The notes: a model not told the origin generated them from the sequence alone. A stretch of 64,000 nucleotides of DNA from Cellulomonas sp. APG4 (GCF_009996735.1 NZ_JAACYI010000010.1:1-64000); one strand, 5' to 3'. Positions 43,059-53,104 are shown, counted from the first letter of the stretch. Numbers and translations are program-made.

Positions 43059-43885
43059 TGGCGCAGACGAACGAGATCGCACCCGAGACGGGCTCGGCCG
43101 AGGGCACGCCCGGAGGCACCGACGAGCGCGAGCCGCAGGCCGCTGACGCGAGCGGCGGCGCGGGCGCCGTGCCCAGCTTCGACGTGACCCTGCGGATCCG
43201 CCGCTTCGACCCGGACGCCGACGAGCCCGAGGCGTACTGGGAGGAGTTCACGGTCACGGCGTACGGTACGGACCGCGTGCTCGACGCGATGCACAAGGTC
43301 AAGTGGGAGGTCGACGGCTCGCTGACCTTCCGTCGCTCGTGCGCGCACGGGATCTGCGGCTCGGATGCGATGCGCATCAACGGTCGCAACCGGCTCGCCT
43401 GCAAGACGCTCCTCAAGGACCTCGACCCGAGCAAGCCGATCACGATCGAACCGATCAAGGGCCTGCCCGTGATCAAGGACCTGGTCGTGGACATGGAGCC
43501 GTTCTTCGCGTCCTACCGGGAGATCATGCCGTTCCTCATCACGGGCGGGAACGCGCCGTCGGCCGAGCGGATCCAGTCCCCCGAGCAGCGCGAGCGCTAC
43601 GACGACACGACGAAGTGCATCCTGTGCGCCGCCTGCACGTCGTCGTGCCCGGTGTTCTGGACCGACGGCCAGTACTTCGGCCCCGCCGCGATCGTCAACG
43701 CGCACCGGTTCATCTTCGACAGCCGCGACGAGGGCGGGGCCCAGCGCCTCGAGATCCTCAACGACAAGGAGGGCGTGTGGCGCTGCCGCACGGTCTTCAA
43801 CTGCACCGAGGCGTGCCCGCGCGGCATCGAGGTCACCAAGGCGATCCAGGAGGTCAAGCGCGCGATGATCACCCGCGCGTTCTGA
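43058..43885 (+). CDS. sdhB: Succinate dehydrogenase iron-sulfur subunit
   Basis: 275-residue electron-transfer subunit. Cysteines for [2Fe-2S] occur in RRSCAHGICGSDAMRING with the fourth in NRLAC. Those for the [4Fe-4S] and [3Fe-4S] clusters occur in CILCAACTSSCPVFW and CTEACPRGIEV. The N-terminus is about 40 residues longer than usual and is Ala/Gly/Glu-rich, probably disordered. It is the last gene of the operon. The repeat array at 43911 begins about 25 nt after its stop. Confidence 0.96.
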   Translation: MAQTNEIAPETGSAEGTPGGTDEREPQAADASGGAGAVPSFDVTLRIRRFDPDADEPEAYWEEFTVTAYGTDRVLDAMHKVKWEVDGSLTFRRSCAHGICGSDAMRINGRNRLACKTLLKDLDPSKPITIEPIKGLPVIKDLVVDMEPFFASYREIMPFLITGGNAPSAERIQSPEQRERYDDTTKCILCAACTSSCPVFWTDGQYFGPAAIVNAHRFIFDSRDEGGAQRLEILNDKEGVWRCRTVFNCTEACPRGIEVTKAIQEVKRAMITRAF

Positions 43886-43910
43886 CCCGACCACCCTCTC
43901 CCCCGCCCAC

Positions 43911-44020
43911 GCGCAGCGCTCCGGGCACGTGCGGAGCGTTCCGGACCCGCCTGGAGCGTTCCGGACCCGCGTGGAGCGTTCCGAGCTCGTGTGGAGCATT
44001 CCCAGCCGGTGTGGAGCGAA
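43911..44020 (+). repeat. Left array of a 20-bp tandem repeat (GTGGAGCGTTCC family)
   Basis: At least five consecutive units spaced exactly 20 bp apart (starts 43911, 43931, 43951, 43971, 43991, with a partial sixth at 44011). The core is GTGGAGCGTTCCGGACCCGC with scattered changes; units at the outer edge are the most degenerate. The orientation is GTGGAGCGTTCC on the plus strand. The same repeat in the opposite orientation forms the array at 45231-45350. Confidence 0.9.
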
Positions 44021-44040
44021 GCTGACCCTTCTCGCCGCGT

Positions 44041-44063
44041 GTCGGCCCGAGAACGCTCCACAC
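44041..44063 (+). repeat. Left inverted repeat of the nuclease cassette
   Basis: GTCGGCCCGAGAACGCTCCACAC matches the reverse complement of 45192-45215 at about 21 of 23 positions, with one single-base gap. Its right part (CGCTCCACAC) also pairs with GTGTGGAGCG at 44009-44018, forming a hairpin. Confidence 0.8.
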
Positions 44064-44084
44064 GCCGCGCCGGCGGAACGGGCG

Positions 44085-45077
44085 TCACGTTCGTGGGGTC
44101 GTCCAGCGTCGCTCCTCGGGACGTCGGGACCGGGCACGTCGGTAGCCCGCACGCAGCCGTCCCTGCCACCGCGCCACGGCGGCACCGTCGCGAAGATCGA
44201 CAGCGGTCGCCCGGACAACCGTGAGGCCCAGGTCCTCGAGCCATTCCTGCCGCTCCGCGTCCTGCGCTCGTCGCTCGGCACTCGCGTGGTAGGCGCCGTC
44301 GTACTCCCCCACCACACCGGCCTGCTCGTCGAACAGGTCCACCCGCGCGACGAACCTCCCGACGCCATCGAGCACGACGGCGTTCGCCCGTGGGCGCGGC
44401 AGGCCTGCCTGCACCCAGGCAAGCCGCAGCAGCGACTCCTGCGGTGACTCGGCGGCGCCGTCGACCATCGAGAGCGCACGACGCGCGGCGAACGCGCCAC
44501 GCGCTCGGGGCCATGCGTCGAGCGCGTCGGCCACCTCGACAGGCGTGACCGCACCGACGTGGATCAGACGGTCGAGGCCGATCACGGCGGTCGTCAACGG
44601 GAGCAAGCGGGCGAGATCCAGCGCCGTGCGCACCGGGGACGTGATCCGGATCCCGTCCACCTCGACGCGTTCGTGCGCCCGGGCCTCGCTGCGGAGCACG
44701 CGCACGTCGGGCCTGAGAGTCAGCCTGCTCTCGCGCGCCGCGACGACGAGCACCCGCGCCTGACCGTGGGCGAAGTCCTGCCGGACGAGCTGCCCGTCGT
44801 CCCATCGTCGACGCCCGTCGAACACCTCGAGGTCGTCCGTGGCGTCCCGCGCCTCGAGCAACCGTGCGGCGCCCCATCCACCGACCACCGCGTGCTCCGG
44901 CAGGTCTCCCGCCACGGCTGCGATGCGCACGTCCGGGTTGAGCGGGTCCGTCAGGGAGTCCACACGGACGCCGCGCCGCACGGCGACCATCCCCGGTCCG
45001 CGCCACGCGCCCTCGGAGACCCCGCGAGCGGCGGCCTCGCGGGCACGCACGATGAGCGCTGACGAGGGACGCATCAT
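44085..45077 (-). CDS. Putative AbiEi-type/DUF559 endonuclease-fold protein
   Basis: 330-residue basic soluble protein. Residues about 5-160 resemble the AbiEi-like N-terminal module common in actinobacteria: EHAVVGGWGAARLLEA, then GIRITSPVRTALDLARL. Residues about 210-300 carry a Vsr/DUF559-like PD-(D/E)XK nuclease pattern: E214 in SPQESLLRL, then D247 in VARVDLFD, and E258 and D260 in VVGEYDGAYH. It is probably a DNA endonuclease or a decayed relative. It starts ATGATG at 45077 and lies alone between two inverted repeat arrays and downstream of trpS-ligT on the same strand. No partner toxin, methylase or transposase is adjacent. The role could be defence, element mobility, or self-regulation through the repeats. 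Confidence 0.65.
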   Translation of the reverse strand: MMRPSSALIVRAREAAARGVSEGAWRGPGMVAVRRGVRVDSLTDPLNPDVRIAAVAGDLPEHAVVGGWGAARLLEARDATDDLEVFDGRRRWDDGQLVRQDFAHGQARVLVVAARESRLTLRPDVRVLRSEARAHERVEVDGIRITSPVRTALDLARLLPLTTAVIGLDRLIHVGAVTPVEVADALDAWPRARGAFAARRALSMVDGAAESPQESLLRLAWVQAGLPRPRANAVVLDGVGRFVARVDLFDEQAGVVGEYDGAYHASAERRAQDAERQEWLEDLGLTVVRATAVDLRDGAAVARWQGRLRAGYRRARSRRPEERRWTTPRT

Positions 45078-45191
45078 GGCGTCAGGATCCGTGCGCGCGG
45101 CTCCGGCCGGTGGCGATCACGTGAGCCGCTGTGGACCGCATCCGCCTGTCGCGTGCTGTGGAGACCTGCTCCGGAGCGCCCGTGGCGCTTG

Positions 45192-45215
45192 GTGTGGAGC
45201 GTTGTCGGGTGCGAC
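45192..45215 (-). repeat. Right inverted repeat of the nuclease cassette
   Basis: Starts GTGTGGAGCGTTGTCGGG and ends TGCGAC; it is the mirror copy of 44041-44063. It lies 115 nt upstream of the nuclease start and points toward the right-hand array, with which it can pair. Confidence 0.8.
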
Positions 45216-45230
45216 ACGCCGGTGAAGCGG

Positions 45231-45350
45231 CCGGGAACGCTCCACATAGGCCGGGAACGCTCCACACGGGCCGGGAAGGCTCCACATGGGCCGCGAACGC
45301 TCCACATGGGCCGGGAAGGCTCCACATGGGCCGGGAACGCTCCACACCGG
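45231..45350 (-). repeat. Right array of the 20-bp tandem repeat, inverted
   Basis: Six units exactly 20 bp apart (starts 45231, 45251, 45271, 45291, 45311, 45331). The consensus is CCGGGAACGCTCCACATGGG on the plus strand, which is the left-array repeat reversed. Variation is limited to AACGC/AAGGC and the last four bases. The units are better conserved than in the left array. The array lies between the ligT-like stop (45378) and the nuclease gene. Confidence 0.93.
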
Positions 45351-45377
45351 CACCGAGCAGGCCGCCAGGACAGGCGG

Positions 45378-47487
<2,110 letters not shown>

Positions 47488-47493
47488 GTGTCC

Positions 47494-47499
47494 AGACTA
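47494..47499 (-). promoter_or_regulatory. Leaderless -10 (TAGTCT) for tatB
   Basis: TAGTCT on the minus strand, 6 nt from the GTG at 47487; it falls between htrA and tatB. Confidence 0.5.
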
Positions 47500-47531
47500 T
47501 CCGCGGCCCGGTGCCCCGCGGCCGGCCCGCG

Positions 47532-49007
47532 TCACTGGCTCGGGAGCTCGTCGAGCACGACGCGCACGTCGCGCGGGTCGGCGTCGCCGCGGCGCACCGT
47601 GAGCACGACGGCGTCCCCCGGGGCCTTGGCCCGGATCGCGACGATGAGCTCGTCGGCCTCGGTGACGGGACGCCCGTCGATCGCCGTGATCACGTCGCCC
47701 GGCTCGATGCCCGCCTGCGCGGCGGGTCCGCCCGGCGTGACGGCCGGCGTTCCCTCCTGCGCCTCGGTCGAGACCTGCACGCCCTCGCCGGTGTAGCGCT
47801 GGTCGAGCAGCACGCCGATCACCGGGTACGTCGCGGTCCCGGTCTCGATGAGCTCCTCGGCGGTGCGGCGGGCCTGGTTCGCCGGGATCGCGAAGCCGAG
47901 ACCGATGCTGCCGCCAGCCTGCGAGTACCCGGGCGGCTGGGCGATCGCCGAGTTGATGCCGACGACCTCACCGGACAGGTCGACGAGCGGGCCACCGGAG
48001 TTGCCGGGGTTGATCGCGGCGTCGGTCTGGATCGCGTTGATGAAGGCCGTCTGCTCCGCGTCCCCGGCGGCGACGGGACGGTTGAGGGCGCTGACGATCC
48101 CCGTCGTCACGGTGCCCTGGAGGCCGAGGGGCGCGCCCACGGCCACCACCGTGTCGCCCACGACGACCGCGTCGGAGTCGGCGAGCGGGAGCGGCCGGAG
48201 CCCGTCGCGGTCGACCTTGAGCACCGCGAGGTCGTAGTCCACGGTGCGACCGACCAGCTCTGCGGGCTCCTCGGTGCCGTCGGAGAACAGCACCGCGACG
48301 TCCGCGGCACCGTCGGCGGCCATCGAGACCACGTGGTTGTTGGTGAGGATGTAGCCGTCCTCGCGCAGCACGAAGCCCGAGCCGGTGCCCTGCCCGTCGG
48401 CGCCGCGCACCTCGATCGACACGACCGAGGGAAGCACCTCGGCGGCGATCGCCGAGACGCCCTCGAGGGGCTCGCCCGAGCCCGACGTCCCGCCGGCCGA
48501 GGCGGGCAGGTCGGCACTCGTCGGGCGTCGCCCGTCGAGCAGCTCCTCGACGCCCCAGCCTCCGACGGCGCCCGCGACGAGGGAGAGCACGACGAGCGGC
48601 GCGATCCACGCCTTGCTCATGCCGGCACGCAACGGACGTCCGGGCACCGGCCGACCCCAGCTGTCGACCGCGCCCTCGGGTGGTGGAGCGGCACCCGCCT
48701 CGGCCGCAGGCGTCGGCGAGGCCGACGCCGCTCCACCCGCAGCCGCCCCCCACGCGGGCGCGTGCGCACCACCGGCGGCGGGCGGGGGCGCGTACGGCCC
48801 GCCCACGGGCGCAGCACCGGCCTGCGCGGCCCCGTCGCCCGGCTCGGAACCGCCCCCTGGCCCGCGCTCGTGCGCCGACGACGTGGCCCCGGGACCCTCG
48901 TGCGTGGGCCGTGCGGCCCTGGCACCGTCCTGGTCGCCGTCGGGCGACCGCACGGGCTCGGGGGCGCGTGGCACCGACGGCGGGGCGAAGGGGTTCGAGT
49001 CGCTCAC
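47532..49007 (-). CDS. htrA: HtrA/DegP-like membrane-anchored serine protease with PDZ domain
   Basis: 491-residue envelope protease. A cytosolic Pro/Ala/Gly-rich N-terminus of about 130 residues precedes one transmembrane helix (WIAPLVVLSLVAGAVGGWGV), then a trypsin-like domain and one PDZ domain. The catalytic triad is visible: His in LTNNHVVS, Asp in VDYDLAVLKV, Ser in INPGNSGGPLV. It should degrade or refold damaged envelope proteins. The GTG at 49007 is preferred because it overlaps the anti-sigma stop (GTGA); the ATG at 49037 would lie inside that gene. Coupling to sigE-rseA implies control by envelope stress. Confidence 0.94.
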   Translation of the reverse strand: MSDSNPFAPPSVPRAPEPVRSPDGDQDGARAARPTHEGPGATSSAHERGPGGGSEPGDGAAQAGAAPVGGPYAPPPAAGGAHAPAWGAAAGGAASASPTPAAEAGAAPPPEGAVDSWGRPVPGRPLRAGMSKAWIAPLVVLSLVAGAVGGWGVEELLDGRRPTSADLPASAGGTSGSGEPLEGVSAIAAEVLPSVVSIEVRGADGQGTGSGFVLREDGYILTNNHVVSMAADGAADVAVLFSDGTEEPAELVGRTVDYDLAVLKVDRDGLRPLPLADSDAVVVGDTVVAVGAPLGLQGTVTTGIVSALNRPVAAGDAEQTAFINAIQTDAAINPGNSGGPLVDLSGEVVGINSAIAQPPGYSQAGGSIGLGFAIPANQARRTAEELIETGTATYPVIGVLLDQRYTGEGVQVSTEAQEGTPAVTPGGPAAQAGIEPGDVITAIDGRPVTEADELIVAIRAKAPGDAVVLTVRRGDADPRDVRVVLDELPSQ

Positions 49008-49960
49008 GGGCTCCAGCTTCCTGCCAGCTCGGCCCATCCGCGCGAGAGGCGGGCAGGCAGGCCGTCGTCGTAGGGGTCGTCAGGATAGGCCGCGACGAGC
49101 TCCTCGACCGCGTCGGCCTCACCCTGCGCGACCACGCCGACCACGGTGTCACCCGACTGCCACACGCCGTGCCACGGGGCGCTCGAGAGCACGTGGACGG
49201 TCCGGCCGCCCAGCTCGACCGGAGTCGCGCCCTCGAGCCCGGGGGCGTGGAGACGGCCACGCCTCTCGGTGACGACGAGCGTCGCGTCCTCGCCCACGAG
49301 GTCGATCTCGAGAGCACCGTCGGCGTGCAGCCGCAGCGCCGTCACCTCGAGACCGTCGGGCAGGTCGGTCGGGCACGCCCAGCCCTCGTCGGACATCCAC
49401 GCGAGGAGCGCGTCGCCGTCGTCGTCGTCGAGCGGCAGCTCGTCGTCGCCCAGCTCGGCCGTGGTGCCCGCCGGCGCCGCCGTGGGAACGGCGCCCAGCA
49501 CCGACATCGCCTGGGCGGGGTGCCCCGAAGGGACGACGAGCGGCTCGTCGCCGAGCGAGACGAGGGCTGCGACCACCACGCCCAGGCCGGCGCCCGTGAG
49601 GACGAGCGCCCGCGACGACACCGAGCGCCCCCGTCCGAGCGTCCCGTCGAGGCAGTCGGCAGGGACGCGCTCGCGCGTGCCCGGGAGCGGGACGGAGCCG
49701 TCGAGCGAGAACGGTTCGGCGGCCGGGCGCGCCGCGCCGCCGGGCGGCGGGCAACCGATCGCGAGGAGCCGCGCCGTGAGGTCAGGGTCCGCGGCGGGCA
49801 CGTCCATCGCCGCCCTGAGGGCGCGGTGGGCGGCGCGGGCCGCGCGGAGCTCGGCCTCGCACTCGGGGCAGACGGCGACGTGGGCGAGCGCCCGTTCGGC
49901 GGCCGCGGGGGACAGCTGGCCGTCGGCGAGGGCGCTGACCTGCGTGCCGAGGTGGGTCAC
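49004..49960 (-). CDS. rseA: Anti-sigma factor with zinc-binding ZAS motif (RseA-like)
   Basis: 318-residue protein. The N-terminus has the ZAS zinc motif H27-x3-C31-x2-C34 in [14 protein letters not shown], which binds ECF sigma factors. A probable transmembrane helix (about residues 120-138, [21 protein letters not shown]) separates it from an extracytoplasmic domain of about 180 residues. That outer domain is larger than in M. tuberculosis RseA (about 150 residues in total, soluble) and may act as the envelope sensor. It overlaps both sigE and htrA by 4 nt. Confidence 0.88.
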   Translation of the reverse strand: MTHLGTQVSALADGQLSPAAAERALAHVAVCPECEAELRAARAAHRALRAAMDVPAADPDLTARLLAIGCPPPGGAARPAAEPFSLDGSVPLPGTRERVPADCLDGTLGRGRSVSSRALVLTGAGLGVVVAALVSLGDEPLVVPSGHPAQAMSVLGAVPTAAPAGTTAELGDDELPLDDDDGDALLAWMSDEGWACPTDLPDGLEVTALRLHADGALEIDLVGEDATLVVTERRGRLHAPGLEGATPVELGGRTVHVLSSAPWHGVWQSGDTVVGVVAQGEADAVEELVAAYPDDPYDDGLPARLSRGWAELAGSWSP

Positions 49961-50547
49961 CGGGCACCCACCGACGCGTCCGCGTGGGTGACCGGCTCCG
50001 TGACGCCCTCACCTGCGCTCTCACCGGGAGCGCGGTGGGCGAGCGCGTCGCGCAGCTGGGCGCGCGCGCGGTGGATGCGTGAGCGCACCGTCCCGAGCTT
50101 GATGCCGAGCGTGACGGCGATCTCCTCGTAGGACAGGCCCTCGATGTCGCACAGCACGACGGCGGCACGGAACTCGGGCGAGAGGGCGTCGAGGGCCCGC
50201 TGGACGTCGTGGTCCAGGTTCGCGTGCTCGAAGCCGCGCTCAGGGCTGCCCGGGCCCTCGCGCCCCGGGATCTGCTCGGCGTTGTCGCCGAGGGCGTCCA
50301 TGCGGATGCGGTTGCGGCGACGCACCATGTCGAGGAAGAGGTTCGTCGTGATGCGGTGCAGCCAGCCCTCGAAGGTCCCGGGGGTGTACGTCGACAGCGA
50401 GCGGAAGACGCGGACGAAGGTCTCCTGCGTGAGGTCCTCGGCGTCGTAGCGGTTGCCCGTCAGGCGGTAGGCGAGGCGGTACACGCGCGCGGAGTGCTCG
50501 GTGACGATCTGCTCCCAGCCAGGCGGCTGGTAGGGCGCGTCGGTCAC
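49957..50547 (-). CDS. sigE: ECF RNA polymerase sigma factor SigE
   Basis: 196-residue ECF sigma factor. Region 2 (about 10-85) includes [18 protein letters not shown] and [16 protein letters not shown]; region 4 (about 125-180) includes [23 protein letters not shown] and [11 protein letters not shown]. The GTG at 50547 is preferred because AGGAGG lies 7 nt upstream. An ATG at 50592, close to a likely transcript start, would add 15 residues, and alternative starts are known for mycobacterial SigE. Its stop overlaps rseA. A GGAAC-N17-CGTT promoter upstream implies self-activation. Confidence 0.93.
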   Translation of the reverse strand: MTDAPYQPPGWEQIVTEHSARVYRLAYRLTGNRYDAEDLTQETFVRVFRSLSTYTPGTFEGWLHRITTNLFLDMVRRRNRIRMDALGDNAEQIPGREGPGSPERGFEHANLDHDVQRALDALSPEFRAAVVLCDIEGLSYEEIAVTLGIKLGTVRSRIHRARAQLRDALAHRAPGESAGEGVTEPVTHADASVGAR

Positions 50548-50607
50548 GTCGTCCTCCTGTCCGGTGACGGCCACCGGGGTGTCGGTGACCATTCTTCCCC
50601 ACCGAGG

Positions 50608-50633
50608 AACGTACGTCGCGGCCGCTGTGTTCC
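50608..50633 (-). promoter_or_regulatory. ECF-type promoter upstream of sigE
   Basis: Minus strand: GGAAC (50633-50629), 17-nt spacer, CGTT (50611-50608). This is the classic -35/-10 layout of SigE/SigH-class ECF factors, and the transcript start would be about 50600. It implies that the sigE-rseA-htrA unit is autoregulated. Confidence 0.65.
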
Positions 50634-50734
50634 GCGGGGGCCGCGCTAGCATCGGTCCACCGCACACGCACCGCCGGGGCGCACCGCACCCGGCCCCGTG
50701 GGACGCACCGCACCACGCCTGACGAGGAGCCATC

Positions 50735-51367
50735 ATCTCCACCGACAAGTCCGCGAGCTGGGCCTACAGCGAGGACTTCCTGACCCTCGACGACGTCGTG
50801 CTGCGGGCCACCGACCGCGCCGCGCAGCTGGGGTGCCCGCCGGTCTCCCCGGGGACCGGCGCTGCGCTGCGCACCACGGCCGCCGCCCTGCGTGCCGCGG
50901 CCGTGGTGGAGATCGGGACGGGTGCGGGGGTCTCGGGCCTGTGGCTGCTGCGCGGCATGGCGCCCGACGGCGTGCTGACCACGATCGACACCGAGGCCGA
51001 GCACCAGCGCGCGGCCCGCACCGCCTTCGCCGACGACGGCGTGCGGCCCACACGCGTGCGTGCGATCACGGGCAGGGCGCTCGACGTGCTTCCCCGCCTC
51101 ACCGACGGTGGCTACGACCTGGTGCTCGCCGACGGCGACCCGCTCGAGCTCCCGCAGCACGTCGAGCAGGCCGTTCGCCTGCTGCGCCCGGGCGGTGTGC
51201 TCGCCGTCGCGCACGCGCTGCACCACGACCGGCTGCCGGACCCGGCGCGCCGCGACGAGACGACGACGACGGTGCGCGAGGTCATCCGGGGCCTGCGCGA
51301 CGACGAGCGTCTGGTCCCGGCGATGCTCCCCACGGGCGACGGCCTGCTGCTCGCCGCTCGGCGCTGA
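50735..51367 (+). CDS. O-methyltransferase, apparently starting at ATC
   Basis: 210-residue class I SAM-dependent methyltransferase, orthologous in position to M. tuberculosis Rv1220c (divergent from sigE). Motif I is [19 protein letters not shown], followed by acidic TTIDTEAEH and the motif LVLADGDP. The frame is open from a TGA at 50720-50722, and the first canonical start (GTG 50798) would remove [19 protein letters not shown], a segment that looks conserved and structured. GAGGAG (50724-50729) is placed correctly for ATC at 50735, so a rare ATC start is the best fit. A sequence error remains possible. The substrate is unknown. Confidence 0.8.
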   Translation: MSTDKSASWAYSEDFLTLDDVVLRATDRAAQLGCPPVSPGTGAALRTTAAALRAAAVVEIGTGAGVSGLWLLRGMAPDGVLTTIDTEAEHQRAARTAFADDGVRPTRVRAITGRALDVLPRLTDGGYDLVLADGDPLELPQHVEQAVRLLRPGGVLAVAHALHHDRLPDPARRDETTTTVREVIRGLRDDERLVPAMLPTGDGLLLAARR

Positions 51368-51389
51368 CCGTCTCCCGCGGCCCGTGCCG

Positions 51390-51418
51390 CCGGCCGACTA
51401 CCGCGCGGTACCGGCCGG
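51390..51418. terminator. Hairpin between the convergent methyltransferase and pepA genes
   Basis: Outer arms CCGGCC (51390-51395) and GGCCGG (51413-51418) enclose a second palindrome TACCGCGCGGTA. Confidence 0.5.
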
Positions 51419-51420
51419 GT

Positions 51421-53097
51421 TCAGCGCAGCTGACCCAGCCAGCGCATCAGCACACGCACGCCGAAGCCGGTGGCCCCCTCGGGAACCTCGTGCGCTGCCG
51501 CGGTCGCTCGTGCGGGCCCCGCGATGTCGAGGTGGGCCCACCGCCGGGCACCGGCGAAGCGCTGCAGGAACAGGGCCGCGGTGATCGAGCCACCCCCCGT
51601 CCAGCCGTCGACGGGCACCTGTCGTACGTCGGCCACCTGCGACCGGATGGCCTCGGCGTACTCGGGCACCAGCGGCATGCGCCACAGGCGCTCGCCTGCC
51701 TCGAGCCCGGCGGCCTCGAGCCCACGGGCGAGCCTGTCGTCGCTCGTGTAGAGCGCGCCGTGCTGGCGGCCGAGCCCGAGGGTCGCGGCGCCCGTGAGCG
51801 TCGCGACGTCGACCAGCACGTCGGGCTCCAGCCGGGCGTCGGCGTACGCCAGCGCGTCCGCCAGGACGATCCGCCCCTCGGCGTCGGTGTTGCCGATCTC
51901 GACGGTCGTGCCGTCGTACAGGCGCAGCACGTCACCCGGGCGGTAGGCCGAGGCACCGACCGCGTTCTCCGCGAGCGGGAGCACGGCGGTGACGCGGTGC
52001 CGCACTCCGGCCGCGGCGGCCCCGAGCACCGTCGCGAGAGCGACCGCGGCGCCCGCCATGTCGGTCTTCATCGCGACCATCGACTCGCGCGGCTTGATCG
52101 AGATGCCGCCCGTGTCGTAGGTGATGCCCTTGCCCACGACGACGACGTGCCGTGCGGTCCGCGAGGTCTCCGCCGGGGTGTATCGCACCGTCACGAGCCG
52201 TGGGGGGCTCGCCGAGCCGCCGCCGACGGCGAGGACGCCCCCGAAGCCCCCGGCACGCAGCGCGTCCTCGTCGAGCACCTCGGTCTCGAGCCCAGCAGCG
52301 CGGGCGAGCGCGACCGCTCGGTCGGCGAGCCACGCGGGTGTCTTGGTGTCGGACGGCTCGACGGTGAGCGCCCGCGCCGTGCACGTGGCGTGCGCGGCCG
52401 TGACCGCGGCGGTCACGGCCGCCTCGGCATGGCGGCCCAGCAGCACCACCTCGGCCGGTGGGGCGGGCGGGGAGGGAGCCGTCGCGCGGCTCGGGTGGCG
52501 GTAGGCGCCGAGCACGAAGCCCTCGACCAGCGCCCGCACACCGTCCGGCCCCGCATCCGAGCCCACGGTGGTCACCACGCGTCGCAGCCCCTGCGTGGCT
52601 CGTGCGAGCGCGGCGCCGCTGCGCCGCAGGTCCTCGGGACCGCCCGAGCCGATGCCCACCAGCAGCAGCCGCGACGGCAGCCCAGCCCAGGGCAGCGCGC
52701 CGCCGCCCGCGAGCGCGCGCGGCAGGTGGACCGTGCGGACCTCGCCCGCCGCACCCGTCGCGTCGTGCCGGTCGGCGAGGTCGGGGAGGTCGATCCCGTA
52801 CCGGACCGCGGCGTCGGTGGCGCCGGCGCGCGGCTGCGCGCCGTCGTCCCCCTCACCCGCGGGGGCCAGCGCGACCGCGAGCGCGTCCACGCCGTCGTCC
52901 TCGAGCAGGGCCGTGGCCGCGACGCTGCCGCGCACCACGGAGAAGCTCGTCGGCGGCACGGCCAGGAACGGCGCGTCCGACGTCTCGGTCGGACGGCCGT
53001 CGCGGGCGGGTCGCCGCGCCTGTGCGCGCGAACGGCCCCGTGCCGTGCTGCTCGTGCGCCCGGTCAGCGCACGTCCGCGTGGGTTGCCCCCGGGCAC
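51421..53097 (-). CDS. pepA: Leucyl aminopeptidase (M17)
   Basis: About 558 residues. The C-terminal catalytic domain has the M17 signatures GKGITYDTGGISIK (metal-binding Lys and Asp) and GNTDAEGRIVLADAL, plus ATLTGAATLGLG. The N-terminal domain (about 40-270) is Ala-rich and diverged. It is a cytosolic dizinc or dimanganese exopeptidase that removes N-terminal hydrophobic residues. The start is uncertain: the GTG at 53097 lies only 7 nt after the DUF3117 stop and has no Shine-Dalgarno, and the first 40 residues (Arg/Ala-rich) look non-conserved, so a later start is possible. Confidence 0.92.
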   Translation of the reverse strand: MPGGNPRGRALTGRTSSTARGRSRAQARRPARDGRPTETSDAPFLAVPPTSFSVVRGSVAATALLEDDGVDALAVALAPAGEGDDGAQPRAGATDAAVRYGIDLPDLADRHDATGAAGEVRTVHLPRALAGGGALPWAGLPSRLLLVGIGSGGPEDLRRSGAALARATQGLRRVVTTVGSDAGPDGVRALVEGFVLGAYRHPSRATAPSPPAPPAEVVLLGRHAEAAVTAAVTAAHATCTARALTVEPSDTKTPAWLADRAVALARAAGLETEVLDEDALRAGGFGGVLAVGGGSASPPRLVTVRYTPAETSRTARHVVVVGKGITYDTGGISIKPRESMVAMKTDMAGAAVALATVLGAAAAGVRHRVTAVLPLAENAVGASAYRPGDVLRLYDGTTVEIGNTDAEGRIVLADALAYADARLEPDVLVDVATLTGAATLGLGRQHGALYTSDDRLARGLEAAGLEAGERLWRMPLVPEYAEAIRSQVADVRQVPVDGWTGGGSITAALFLQRFAGARRWAHLDIAGPARATAAAHEVPEGATGFGVRVLMRWLGQLR

Positions 53098-53104
53098 GGC
53101 GGCG

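Larger units (their letters stand above)
44041..45215. mobile_element. Candidate element: nuclease gene bounded by 23-bp inverted repeats
   Basis: The segment is delimited by near-perfect inverted repeats (44041-44063 and 45192-45215) and contains one gene, an AbiEi/DUF559-type putative nuclease. Tandem 20-bp arrays carrying the same core flank it on both sides. No transposase or target-site duplication is evident. The layout recalls REP/RAYT loci, in which a single gene is surrounded by inverted repeats. Calling it mobile is an inference. Confidence 0.45.

Noticed and set aside
44085-45077. Complete restriction-modification or toxin-antitoxin module
   Set aside because: No methylase, toxin or second small ORF was found on either side; only the single nuclease-like gene is present.
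45231-45350. CRISPR array
   Set aside because: The period is only 20 bp with no unique spacers between units, and there are no cas genes. It is a plain tandem repeat.
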